Source: an uncultured delta proteobacterium (lineage in GTDB: Bacteria; Myxococcota_A; Polyangia; Polyangiales; Polyangiaceae). From it: a stretch of 64,000 nucleotides of DNA. The position numbers were made by a program, and so were the translations under genes. Where the stretch lies: the NCBI GenBank assembly GCA_903892415.1, contig CAITIQ010000517.1, positions 1 through 64,000 of the forward strand, read 5' to 3'. The number at the start of each line of letters is the position of its first letter. Within the stretch, counting starts at the first letter, position 1. Shown piece after piece: positions 40,239-48,931 of this stretch. The notes beneath the pieces were generated by a model. It saw only the letters and a program-made list of their open reading frames with translations. It did no database searches and was not told the origin of the DNA.

Positions 40239-41140
40239 GCCCGGTCGACCGCGGCTCGGCGCTGGATCTCTCCTTCCTAGCGCCTGTTGTTTTGGTGATG
40301 GGCAAAGGCGGCGTTGGTAAGTCCACGCTAGCCGCGGGGCTCGCGTACGCTGCCTCGAACGCTGGCGCACCTGCCACGCTGATCGAGTTCGGGGATGGCG
40401 AAGCCGGCAAGCGAGCTCTTGCTCGTTCGGATCGCGACGTCGAGCATTGCGTGATTACGCCTGAGCAAGCGCTGGAGGCAGGGGCCGCGCCGCTGTTTGG
40501 TTCAGCGCTATTGGCGAAGGTCGCCTTCGGCAACTTCGCCATGAAGCCGCTGCTACGGGCTGCTCCGGCGATCCGGGAACTGGCGATGCTCGAGGCGGTA
40601 CGGATCGCGGCGGTGCAGCGTCCTGGACGTCGCATCGTCGTCGATATGCCGGCCACTGGGCACGGCGTTGCTTGGCTTCGTGTACCGCGCCAAGGTCGGG
40701 ATTTCCTCGGCTCAGGTCCGCTGTTCGAGTTGTGCGACCGGCTCGCACGCAAACTCTTGAGCAAGGGGTGCGCGTCGATCGTCGTCGTTACCCTGCCCGA
40801 GGCCTTGGTGCTCGAGGAAACGCTCGAGTTGTGCCACGCGCTGCAGACGGAGACGGCCTTGAATGTCGAGGCGCTGGTGCTCAATCGGCAGGCCGTCTCG
40901 CTGCCCTCCGCCGCCCTCGACGAGGCGGTTCGCTGGTCGCAGAAGGGCGGCGCTGTGGGCGCAGCAGCCCACGAGGTCCTCAACATCTTGCGTTCGAGGG
41001 AGCAGAATCGCGAGTCTCAGCGCTCGTCGCTTGCGCCCCTTCGCGCTGCGGGCTGCCGGTTCTTTAGCGTTACCGAGACGGTCGAAGCGCCGTCGGCACA
41101 ACGGGTGGCAGCCTTGCTCCAGGAGGTCCGCGAAGCATGA
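40235..41140 (+). CDS. ArsA/Get3-like ATPase (first of a pair)
   Basis: A 301-residue P-loop ATPase of the ArsA/Get3/MinD class. The deviant Walker A is MGKGGVGKST, and the switch-II-like motif is VVDMPATGHGVAWL, closely like the Get3 D-T-A-P-T-G-H. No arsenite-binding Cys triad is evident. It overlaps both neighbours by 4 bp (GTGA, ATGA), so it should be made in step with the helical protein upstream and the second ATPase downstream. It could form a heterodimer with 41137-42237. Confidence 0.85.
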   Translation: MSPVDRGSALDLSFLAPVVLVMGKGGVGKSTLAAGLAYAASNAGAPATLIEFGDGEAGKRALARSDRDVEHCVITPEQALEAGAAPLFGSALLAKVAFGNFAMKPLLRAAPAIRELAMLEAVRIAAVQRPGRRIVVDMPATGHGVAWLRVPRQGRDFLGSGPLFELCDRLARKLLSKGCASIVVVTLPEALVLEETLELCHALQTETALNVEALVLNRQAVSLPSAALDEAVRWSQKGGAVGAAAHEVLNILRSREQNRESQRSSLAPLRAAGCRFFSVTETVEAPSAQRVAALLQEVREA

Positions 41141-42237
41141 AGCCTCGCAAGCTGAAGCTGCCGCAGGTGATCGTCTGCGCGGGGGGCGGCGGCGTCGGCA
41201 AGACCACGACATCGGCGGCCCTTGCGTTGGCCTTGGCTACCGCAGGCAAGGATACGCTGGTCGTGACCATCGACCCAGCGCGCCGGCTCGCCAGCGCCTT
41301 GGGCGTTCCGCGCAGCGAGACGCTGATGCCAGTGGAGCGGCAAGGTCTGACCGGCGCGCTCGACGTGCTCATGCCGGACCCACGGCGGTCGATGGGCCTG
41401 TTCATCGACGACCTATTTGCCAATGAGCCCGAGGCAAAGGCTCATCTAATGCGCAATCGGCTCTTTATTGGTCTAAGTGATGCAGCCGCGGGAGTGCACG
41501 AGCTGGTTGCAATGAATCTCGTGGCTCAGGCCGCGGCGTTAGGGCGCTATCAGGTTATCGTGATCGATACGGCACCTTCTCGACACGCCATCGACTTCGT
41601 GTCCTATCCAGCCCGGCTCGCAAGTCTATTAGGCGGTAAGACCGTGGCATGGCTCGCGGGGCTCGCGCAGCGCAGCTCGGAGGGCCCAACGAAACGGGGC
41701 GTACTCTCGTGGGGCGCTAGTCGCGTTGAGAGCCTGCTTTCACGCGTGACCGGGCCCAACCTCCTTGCCGACACGGCCAGCCTCTTTGGCGACATTGCCA
41801 AGGTCCGTGGTCAGTTCGTCGACCGCACACGTCAGGCGGGCGAGTTGCTCACTGGCGCGCAAACTTCCTACCTGTTGGTGGTTGCGCCGAGCGCTGCAGC
41901 TTTGGATGACGCCTGCTACTTGCAGCAACGGCTGCGCTCCTTGGGGCGCCCCGTGCACGGGCTTGTGATGAACCGCGCGGATGTCGTTCCGGCGACCTAT
42001 CTGCAAACGCTGCGGGGGCAAGACCTTCCGAGCTCTCTTTCGCAAACGCTCGACGCGCTCGAGGAGGAACGGCGCGCGCGCATGGTGATGGCCGCGAGCG
42101 CTGAAAAGACGCTGCGGCAGAGTTTTCAGCACCAGCCGATCGCGCGTTTGCCCTTCCTTGAAGGTCTAGCACCAAACGACGTGGCCAAGGCCCTGGCGGT
42201 CGAGCTAGCGCCGGTGCTGCCATCGCTCTTGGCCTGA
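41137..42237 (+). CDS. ArsA/Get3-like ATPase (second of a pair)
   Basis: A 366-residue P-loop ATPase: Walker A CAGGGGVGKTTTSAA, VVTIDPARRLASALG (typical of the ArsA family), and the switch II variant VIDTAPSRHAIDF. The C-terminal part is helical, as in anion- or tail-anchor-handling ATPases. It lacks an obvious CxxC dimerisation motif. It is third in the trio with 39192-40238 and 40235-41140. An arsenic role is not supported, as no arsenic genes are nearby. Confidence 0.88.
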   Translation: MKPRKLKLPQVIVCAGGGGVGKTTTSAALALALATAGKDTLVVTIDPARRLASALGVPRSETLMPVERQGLTGALDVLMPDPRRSMGLFIDDLFANEPEAKAHLMRNRLFIGLSDAAAGVHELVAMNLVAQAAALGRYQVIVIDTAPSRHAIDFVSYPARLASLLGGKTVAWLAGLAQRSSEGPTKRGVLSWGASRVESLLSRVTGPNLLADTASLFGDIAKVRGQFVDRTRQAGELLTGAQTSYLLVVAPSAAALDDACYLQQRLRSLGRPVHGLVMNRADVVPATYLQTLRGQDLPSSLSQTLDALEEERRARMVMAASAEKTLRQSFQHQPIARLPFLEGLAPNDVAKALAVELAPVLPSLLA

Positions 42238-42295
42238 CGTCATGCCCGGGCCATTTGGTTGGCGATGTTGCGCCGGCTAGTTGTAGGCTTGCGCG

Positions 42296-43858
42296 GTGGG
42301 GGATTCGGTGGATGAGCGGGCCATCTTCGTCAAGGGGCCAGTGGTGCTGTTCAAGTGGCGCAATGCAGCTGGATGGCCGGTGGAGTATGCCTCGCCGAAC
42401 GTTTCGGAAGTATTTGGCTATTCGGCTGAAGAGTTTCTTTCAGGGGCTGTTTCGTATGGCCAACTGATTGAGCCGGAGGACGCCGAGCGCGTCGCTCGAG
42501 AGGTCGCCGTCGCCTCCCACGGCAGCGCCAAGTCGTTCGTGCATGAGCCCTATCGCGTAAGAGCTCGCAGCGGAGCCGTGCGGTGGCTTTATGACTTTAC
42601 GCAGCTGCTCCGCGACAGCGACGGCGCTGTAACGCACTATCAGGGCTACGTGATTGATACCACCGAGCGCGTGCTGGCTCAGGAGGAAGCTCGTGAGCTC
42701 GAACGGCAGCTTTTTCACTCGCAGAAACTCGAGAGTTTGGGCGTGCTCGCGGGGGGAGTAGCGCATGACTTCAACAACCTCCTCACCGGAATTTTGGGGC
42801 AAGCCTCGTTGGCGAAGCGGCGACTCGGCCAGTCTTCCGAAGGGCTAGCGGAAGCGCTGGACCAGATTGAGCAGCTCAGTCGACGGGCCGCCGAGCTGAC
42901 TCAGCAGCTACTCGCTTATTCGGGCAAGGGTACCTTCGTCATTGGCCCTGTAGATTTGGTTGAGGTGGTGCGCGGGCTACGCGGGATGCTCGAGGTCGTA
43001 TTGCCTAAGAAGGCCACCTTCGTACTTACGCTCGATCCGATTCCAGCGGTGCTCGGCGATCGCACGCAGTTACAACAAGTCGTGATGAACCTGCTTACCA
43101 ACGCCGCCGAGGCATTGGGGGACCAGGTGGGTACGATTCGTTTGCGAACCCGCCTGGTCGAGGAGAGCGCGGAGAGTTTAGCGGCGCTAGGAGCTTCATC
43201 GCTCGACCCGGGGCGCTACATCGCGCTCGAAGTAGAGGACTCCGGTTGTGGCATGACGGCGGAGGTCCGCGAGCGTTTGTTCGATCCCTTCTTTACGACC
43301 AAGGCCACGGGTCGCGGGTTGGGAATGTCTGCTGTGTTGGGGATCGTGCGCGGTCACAAGGGCCACATCGGGGTTCGTTCCACTCCGGGTTCCGGTAGTA
43401 CCTTCAAGCTGCTGTTGCCGCCAACGAACGAGAGCGTTCGAGCGGAACCACCGGTGGCCCCGTCGAAGCAACCAGGCGGGGGCACGTTGCTGATCGTCGA
43501 TGATGAAGCGAGCATTCGGCAGATCCTCACCGCGCTCTTGGGCTACCTCGATTTCACCGTGCTCAGTGCAGAGAATGGTGCCCAGGCGCTCGAGGTCTAC
43601 CAAAAACACGCCTCAGAGATCGTGTTGGTGCTGATGGATATGACGATGCCGGTGATGTCGGGCCCGGAGGCGCTCAGGCTGCTGCGTGCCCAATCACCGA
43701 CCTTGCCGATTGTGCTCTCCAGTGGGTACAGCGCTCACGACGCTGCGCGAGCGTTGGGCTGCGAGCAAGCCACTGCGTTTTTGCAGAAGCCATACGACGC
43801 GGCCGAGATCGAGCGGGTGATCGCAGCCGCGCTGGGGAAGGAAGCTGGCCGCAGCTAA
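42296..43858 (+). CDS. Hybrid sensor histidine kinase (PAS-HisKA-HATPase-REC)
   Basis: A 520-residue soluble kinase with a GTG start. PAS domain (about 20-125, WPVEYASPNVSEVFGYSAEEF), dimerisation/phosphoacceptor helix with H157 (GVAHDFNNLLTGIL), HATPase (about 255-380; NLLTNAAEAL, EVEDSGCGM, GRGLGMSAVLGI) and a C-terminal receiver (about 395-515; LLIVDDEASIR, LVLMDMTMP, FLQKPYD). No membrane segment, so it senses a cytoplasmic signal. It lies 58 bp after the ATPase pair and overlaps the convergent MYXO-CTERM gene by 4 bp. Confidence 0.95.
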   Translation: MGDSVDERAIFVKGPVVLFKWRNAAGWPVEYASPNVSEVFGYSAEEFLSGAVSYGQLIEPEDAERVAREVAVASHGSAKSFVHEPYRVRARSGAVRWLYDFTQLLRDSDGAVTHYQGYVIDTTERVLAQEEARELERQLFHSQKLESLGVLAGGVAHDFNNLLTGILGQASLAKRRLGQSSEGLAEALDQIEQLSRRAAELTQQLLAYSGKGTFVIGPVDLVEVVRGLRGMLEVVLPKKATFVLTLDPIPAVLGDRTQLQQVVMNLLTNAAEALGDQVGTIRLRTRLVEESAESLAALGASSLDPGRYIALEVEDSGCGMTAEVRERLFDPFFTTKATGRGLGMSAVLGIVRGHKGHIGVRSTPGSGSTFKLLLPPTNESVRAEPPVAPSKQPGGGTLLIVDDEASIRQILTALLGYLDFTVLSAENGAQALEVYQKHASEIVLVLMDMTMPVMSGPEALRLLRAQSPTLPIVLSSGYSAHDAARALGCEQATAFLQKPYDAAEIERVIAAALGKEAGRS

Positions 43859-44202
43859 GCTGCGACGCGGCGCCGTCGAGCAAACGCAACCAGGGCGCCC
43901 AACACCAGGAGCAAGGAGCCACTTCCTGCCTGGACGTTGGATGAAGCCGCGGTTGTACAGCCGCTGCTGCTCGAGTCGTCGCTGGTTCCGGAGCTATCGT
44001 CGTCGCACGTGAGTACGGTGGTATCGCTCTCGTCGGGTATGCAAACGCCGGGACCACCGTCTCCTCGGGTGCAGTCGTCTCCTTCCTCGAGATCCGCGCA
44101 AGCGTCCTTGTCCGCCTGGTCCGCCAAGGCGGCTGTCGGAACAAGCGCAAGGGTTGCAGCGGTGGAGAGAGCGACCAACAACGAACGAAGCTTAGTCTTC
44201 AT
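43855..44202 (-). CDS. Small MYXO-CTERM-type surface protein
   Basis: A 115-residue protein with a cleavable signal peptide (ALVPTAALA), a Cys/Asp-rich mature part (ACADLEEGDDCTRGDGGPGVC) and a Ser-rich stretch with a Cys (SSSSGCTTAAS). The C-terminal tripartite tail LLLVLGALVAFARRRR matches the MYXO-CTERM sorting layout, in which the Cys upstream of the helix is processed and retained at the surface. It supports the Myxococcota assignment. Confidence 0.82.
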   Translation of the reverse strand: MKTKLRSLLVALSTAATLALVPTAALADQADKDACADLEEGDDCTRGDGGPGVCIPDESDTTVLTCDDDSSGTSDDSSSSGCTTAASSNVQAGSGSLLLVLGALVAFARRRRVAA

Positions 44203-44257
44203 ATCAAGTACCTCCTCCGACTAGCGTTAGCAGGATGTGTGCCGGCGCAGCGCGAGG

Positions 44258-45928
44258 TTACGGCTCATCCAAATTCATCTTCGAGAGTTTGTAGACCAGC
44301 GTTCTGCGCGGCAACCCAAGCAGCTCTGCTGCCTTGGTGCGATTGCCGCCGGTCTCACGAAGTGCAGCCATAATCCGGTCTCGTTCGAAGTCCTTGACGG
44401 AGGCGCGCACGTCCGGTGCGGGGTGGACCTCCCGTGGTAGCGGCCCACTAGCTGCTCCTCCACGAAGGGCTTCCGGAAGGTGCTCCACGTCGATGGTGAA
44501 GCCGTCGGAGAAGGCCACCGCGCGTTCAATCACGTGTTTGAGTTCGCGCACGTTGCCAGGCCAGGCGTAATGCGAGAGGAGGGCGTCGGCTGCAGGCGTG
44601 AGCTGTGGTGGGTTGGACGCCAACGTTCGCAAGAAATGGCGTGCGAGCGCCCCAACCTCGTTCGACCTCTCGCGCAGCGGCGGCAGTCGCAGCAAGACCC
44701 CGTTGAGCCGAAACAAAAGGTCCTGTCGGAACTTCTTCTCGAGCGCGAGCGAGGTCAGATCTTGGTGCGTCGCCGCGACCACGCGCAGATCCACCTTGCG
44801 CTCTTGGTTCGCTCCCACGCGACGCACCGTTTGTTCTTCGAGGACGCGCAAAAGTTTGGCTTGCAACTGGAGCGGCAGTTCACCGATCTCATCGAGGAAG
44901 AGCGTTCCTTTGTCGGCACTTTCAATCAGCCCAGCCTTGGCTGTGACTGCGCCGGAGAAGGCGCCGCGCTCGTGTCCGAAGAGCTCGCTCTCGATCAGGT
45001 TGTCCGGAAGCGTGGCCGTGTTGACTGCAATCAGCGGCCCGCTGCGGCGGCTCAAACGGTGGAGTTCTCGTGCGAACACCTCTTTGCCCGTGCCCGTCTC
45101 ACCGAGCAGCAACACTGAGAGGCCTCTGGGCGCAACTTTGCGGAGCTCCGAGTGGAGCCGCAAGAGCGAGGGGTAGCGGAAAGCCTCGGGAATATCGCTT
45201 TCATTGGACGGCACGTCGGCAACGGGTTGGCCGCTGAGGGCCCGATCGAGCGCCATCTCGAGCGCCTGTCCGGAAAGGCCGACCGGGGAGGTCCACAGTC
45301 GAGTAGGTGCAACCGCCTTCTGCGCCAAACTACGCTGCAGCCAGAGTGAGACCGCTGCATCGGCCGCAACGACGTAGCTATCGTCGGCGCAAAACCCAAC
45401 GCTCGCCAACTCTGGCAGGGAGCGCAAAAGCTCGTGGACCGTGTGGTCGATCTGCGGCTCTTGGCTATCCACCTCGAACAGCGTGAGGGCTGTTTCATTC
45501 GAGCAGCGCTGAAGCTCGCTCTGAAACTCTGGCAGCAGCAGCAAAGGGCGAACGGCGGAGGGTAGGGTGCTTCGTCGCACCAACGCCAGCTGTACATCCC
45601 CCGCGGTCACCACGTCCGCTGGGCTGAAGCTCACCGGCTCCTGCTGAATGAGCTGGCCGTTGAGCCGGGTTCCGTTGCGAGAGCCGAGATCGCGCAGGGT
45701 CGGGCCTGCCGCGGTCAGCTCCACCGCGAGATGCAAACGGGAGAGCGAAGGACTGCCGAGGCAGATGGAGGCTTCGCGATCACGTCCGACGCTGAGCGTC
45801 CGACCTGCGGGAAACTCAAGAACGAGGGCCTCGCGACCCGGCTGCACTATCGAAAGGCAGAGCCCGTGCGCCTCCGGCTTGAGCACGAAGGCTCTATCAA
45901 CGGTATCTTCGGAAGCACGCCGCGCCAT
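44258..45928 (-). CDS. FHA-domain sigma-54-dependent transcription activator
   Basis: 556 residues from ATG 45928. An N-terminal FHA phosphothreonine-binding domain (about 45-105: SLSRLHLAVE, DLGSRNGTRLNG) is followed by a AAA+ sigma-54 interaction domain: Walker A LGETGTGKEVFA, GAFSGA in place of the usual GAFTGA loop, and LFLDEIGELP. The C-terminal Fis-type helix-turn-helix is NRTKAAELLGLPRRTLVYKL. Myxobacteria couple such activators to Ser/Thr kinases; a kinase is encoded at 47425-48867 in the same transcription unit. Confidence 0.95.
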   Translation of the reverse strand: MARRASEDTVDRAFVLKPEAHGLCLSIVQPGREALVLEFPAGRTLSVGRDREASICLGSPSLSRLHLAVELTAAGPTLRDLGSRNGTRLNGQLIQQEPVSFSPADVVTAGDVQLALVRRSTLPSAVRPLLLLPEFQSELQRCSNETALTLFEVDSQEPQIDHTVHELLRSLPELASVGFCADDSYVVAADAAVSLWLQRSLAQKAVAPTRLWTSPVGLSGQALEMALDRALSGQPVADVPSNESDIPEAFRYPSLLRLHSELRKVAPRGLSVLLLGETGTGKEVFARELHRLSRRSGPLIAVNTATLPDNLIESELFGHERGAFSGAVTAKAGLIESADKGTLFLDEIGELPLQLQAKLLRVLEEQTVRRVGANQERKVDLRVVAATHQDLTSLALEKKFRQDLLFRLNGVLLRLPPLRERSNEVGALARHFLRTLASNPPQLTPAADALLSHYAWPGNVRELKHVIERAVAFSDGFTIDVEHLPEALRGGAASGPLPREVHPAPDVRASVKDFERDRIMAALRETGGNRTKAAELLGLPRRTLVYKLSKMNLDEP

Positions 45929-45948
45929 CGCGGCGCAGCTTACTACGT

Positions 45949-46356
45949 TCAATCGCAGTCCACGGTAACCGTCTTGGAGCCCGAACCAGAGACCAGGCAG
46001 GTGTCCGAGCCGCTCAGCTCGGTACACCCACCGAAGGTTGGTACTACATCGTCGTCGTCGTCGCAGTGCACCTTGATCGTCGCCTCTTCGAGGCAAGCGT
46101 TCATGGTTTCAGTGAAGTCATTGCCGTTGAGTTCGCAGGAGAATGCGGTGAGGGGGCAAGTGACGGTCAGTGAAAATTCCCCATCCGCGCAGTCGGTACC
46201 GCTTCCACCGGCGCCATCTCCGCCACCACCCTCTGACCCTGCACCCGAGCCGCCACCGCCGGACACAACGTAGAAATCGGAGGTGCCAACGACGGTGGTG
46301 CAACCAGCGCCCAAGCACGCAACCAAAGAGATTGACGCTAGAACTCGCATAATCAC
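45949..46356 (-). CDS. Small lipoprotein in kinase/activator operon
   Basis: 135 residues. The GTG at 46356 overlaps the upstream TGA (GTGA) and has AAGGGA about 5 bp before it; the ATG at 46350 is an alternative. Signal LVACLGAGC, a Gly/Ser linker, then a Cys-rich beta domain (FSLTVTCPLTAFSCELNG, CDDDDDVVPTFGGC). No family was recognised. Position inside the kinase-activator unit suggests an envelope component of the same pathway. Confidence 0.75.
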   Translation of the reverse strand: MIMRVLASISLVACLGAGCTTVVGTSDFYVVSGGGGSGAGSEGGGGDGAGGSGTDCADGEFSLTVTCPLTAFSCELNGNDFTETMNACLEEATIKVHCDDDDDVVPTFGGCTELSGSDTCLVSGSGSKTVTVDCD

Positions 46357-47438
46357 CAGGTCCCTTCGAGAGCAACCGTTGTGCCACCGATGCGCAGCTG
46401 CAACTTGCTCGCGTTGGCCGAGGGCGAGGACGCGCTGGTTGCAGCTTCGACGATCCAGACCACACCGCCAGCCGTCGCTAGCAAACCACCAACGACGAAA
46501 AGTGCAGTGGACGCAGCGGCCGTGGCTTCGTGGGTATAAAGTTGGTCTGCCTCGGTGCCGCGCGCGCAGGCCCCGACGATACCGCCTTCGGTGCAGGCCT
46601 CTATGAGCGAGCTAGCCTGGCCCATCGCGATCGCCCCGGCGATACCACCCGCCAACAGCGAGGCGCCACCGATCGACAGGAGCAACGGCACCGCCACCGT
46701 TAGTCCCTCCGCGGCAGGCAGCGGCTGAACGGCGGGCGGCGGAAGCGCGGGCGGCGGTAGCACGGGCGGCGGCAACACGGGGACCAGCGGTGTCTCGACT
46801 GGAGGCGGCGCCGTTTCGACCGGGGGCGGAGGAAGTGGAGGAGGGGGAACTTGCACGGCGGTGACCGTGAGTTCTCGTGTTTCGCCTTCGTTCAATTTGA
46901 ACTTGGTCTCGGCTTGCTCGGTCCCGAGGCGGACCACCACCGTGTGATCCCCCGGGTCGAGCTCGAGCGCTGTGCTGAGCAACTGTTTGCTCACGGCTTT
47001 GCCGTCGACGGTCACTTCTTGCTCAGCTGGTTGCTCGCTTACAAACGTCAGCCTAACCCTGGGGATCTTTGACTCGAGCTCGCTGGCGAAGCGCACGGCG
47101 TCTTTGCGGGCTGCCTTCGACTTGCTGGTTTCCGTTTTGGTCACCGGCAACTCGCTGACGCTTTTGGCGAGCGTCCGAGCTTCCAAAAGTGAACCTTGCG
47201 TTGCGAGAACGCGAGCCAACTCGAGCCGCGTTACCGGGGTGGGGGCCAACTCGTGCGCTTGGCGAAAGAGCGCGACCGACTCATGGGGTTTCCCGTCGGT
47301 GAGCAGCTTGCGAGCTTCGGTATAGAGGCGCTTTGCCTCAGCGCGGTCGGCGGCGGTGACCTCTTGTCCAAAGGCCGTTGTCGTGAGAACCAGGCAAGCA
47401 AGCCCAAATCCGAGTGCGAACAGTCTATTCGATGCCAT
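46353..47438 (-). CDS. TPR/PEGA-like envelope protein with Pro-rich linker and two C-terminal membrane helices
   Basis: 361 residues from ATG 47438. Signal peptide (LACLVLTTTAFGQ), TPR-like helices (ARKLLTDGKPHESVALFRQA), a beta domain resembling PEGA (VTVDGKAVSKQLLSTALELDPG), a long poly-Pro linker (about 205-250) and two membrane helices (VPLLLSIGGASLLAGGIAG; ALFVVGGLLATAGGVVWIV). Such proteins are commonly co-encoded with soluble Ser/Thr kinases in myxobacteria. It overlaps the kinase gene by 14 bp. Confidence 0.82.
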   Translation of the reverse strand: MASNRLFALGFGLACLVLTTTAFGQEVTAADRAEAKRLYTEARKLLTDGKPHESVALFRQAHELAPTPVTRLELARVLATQGSLLEARTLAKSVSELPVTKTETSKSKAARKDAVRFASELESKIPRVRLTFVSEQPAEQEVTVDGKAVSKQLLSTALELDPGDHTVVVRLGTEQAETKFKLNEGETRELTVTAVQVPPPPLPPPPVETAPPPVETPLVPVLPPPVLPPPALPPPAVQPLPAAEGLTVAVPLLLSIGGASLLAGGIAGAIAMGQASSLIEACTEGGIVGACARGTEADQLYTHEATAAASTALFVVGGLLATAGGVVWIVEAATSASSPSANASKLQLRIGGTTVALEGTW

Positions 47439-48867
47439 TGGGGTCAACAGGAGGCGGGTCAATCCGAGGAGGTTTGGGCGGCTTACGCAAGGCGGGTGCC
47501 ACCGTCCCACTTAGCGAAGGGCTTGCCGAAGAGGCACGGGCCGTTGTCGCCGTCGGAGCTTGAATGATGGCGGCGCTGGTCGCGCCGGGGGAGACCGCGC
47601 TGGCCTTCGTGCTGGTCGCGGCTGGGGGTGACGAGCCAACCTCTGGCTTACTCTCCCCGCTGCTCGCGACGGCGGCGCTCGTCCTTTCTTCCGCCGCGGT
47701 GCTTGGACTGAGCGCCCACCAGGCAGCTGGAATCCCCGCTAGCGCGACAACCAGCGCCACGCCCCAAGGACCACTCTTGCGCTTGGGGATCTCGATCGTC
47801 TCGTGGCGGCTGGAAAGCTCGGGAAGGAGCTCTGCGACCTGCACCGCGCCGGATTGCTGGTTCACCGTATCCGCGAGAGGGGAGACCGGACTCGGGTCGT
47901 TCGACTCCGCTCGAAGTACTGCGATGGGCTGGTTCGGCCGCTGGTGAAAGTAGGGCGCGAACAACATGGCGACGTCATCGCTCGAGGTCTCGAGCTCGCT
48001 TTCTATCAGTGCGAGTTCGATCGCCTCCTTCAGCTCCTGAGCCGTGGCGTAGCGCTCCGCGATCTGCTTTTGCAGGGTCTTGTGCACCACTGCTCGCAGC
48101 GGCTCTGGGGTCTGCGCGCCCATTGGTGCAACCGGGGTTGGACCAACCAACGCAGCCAAGCGGCCGATGTCGGTGGCGGCCTCGAACGGGGGGCGGCCCT
48201 CGAGCAGCTCGTAGATTACGGCGCCCAACGCCCAGATGTCGGCGCGCCTGTCCAGCTCTTCGCTGCGCGCTTGCTCCGGCGCCATAAAGCTGATCTTGCC
48301 CTTGATGTACCCAGTGGTCGTATCGGGCGCGAGCCGCTCCTTTGCCTTGGCAATGCCGAAGTCGATCACTTTGGCGATCCCCAGCCGCGAGACGAGGATG
48401 TTCTGCGGGGAGACATCGCGGTGCACGAGCCCGATGGGCGCGCCGTCCTGGGTCAGTTCGTGCGCCACGTGCAGTCCAGCGCAGGCGTCCGCGATCACGC
48501 GGAACACGGCTCGTGCTGGCAAACGCTTACCCGCGGCATCAGCGCGCATGGCCAGCTCGTCGAGCGAATCCCCCTCGACGAGCTCCATCACGAAGTAGAG
48601 TGAGCGTGGGTCCTCGCCAACCTCCCAAATTTGCGTAACGTTGGGATGCTGGATGCGCGCGACCAGACGAGCTTCATCGAGAAGCATGTCCTGAAAGCGC
48701 TTGTGGCTTGCACGTCCTTGGCGAATGACCTTGATCGCGACGTCGCGCTCAAAGCCGCCGGGTCCAATTGACCTGGCTTTCCAAACCGAGGCGAAGCCGC
48801 CTCCACCGATGGTGGCAACCAGCTCGTATCGACCTAGCTTGTCGCCCGCATGAAAGTCCTCTCTCAG
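47425..48867 (-). CDS. Ser/Thr protein kinase with C-terminal membrane segment, CTG start
   Basis: A 480-residue eukaryote-like kinase. The frame upstream of the internal ATG (48687) still encodes the essential N-lobe: glycine loop IGGGGFASVWKAR and catalytic K46 (VAIKVIR). Later, H149-R150-D151, D169-F-G and FMAPEQAR are intact. The only workable start before a stop is CTG at 48867 with GGAGG 4 bp upstream (48872-48876). A membrane segment (WGVALVVALAGIPAAWWAL, about 365-385) and a Ser/Thr/Pro-rich outer tail follow. It probably signals to the FHA activator in the same unit. Confidence 0.93.
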   Translation of the reverse strand: MREDFHAGDKLGRYELVATIGGGGFASVWKARSIGPGGFERDVAIKVIRQGRASHKRFQDMLLDEARLVARIQHPNVTQIWEVGEDPRSLYFVMELVEGDSLDELAMRADAAGKRLPARAVFRVIADACAGLHVAHELTQDGAPIGLVHRDVSPQNILVSRLGIAKVIDFGIAKAKERLAPDTTTGYIKGKISFMAPEQARSEELDRRADIWALGAVIYELLEGRPPFEAATDIGRLAALVGPTPVAPMGAQTPEPLRAVVHKTLQKQIAERYATAQELKEAIELALIESELETSSDDVAMLFAPYFHQRPNQPIAVLRAESNDPSPVSPLADTVNQQSGAVQVAELLPELSSRHETIEIPKRKSGPWGVALVVALAGIPAAWWALSPSTAAEERTSAAVASSGESKPEVGSSPPAATSTKASAVSPGATSAAIIQAPTATTARASSASPSLSGTVAPALRKPPKPPRIDPPPVDPNGIE

Positions 48868-48931
48868 AACGCCTCCAACGCCTGAGAACTGTGGCCGATT
48901 CGGCTATCGGCCACAAGCTTGGTGGCGAGCG

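Noticed and set aside
40235..42237. Arsenite export operon
   Set aside because: ArsA-like ATPases are present, but there is no arsB, arsR, arsD or arsenite-binding Cys set.
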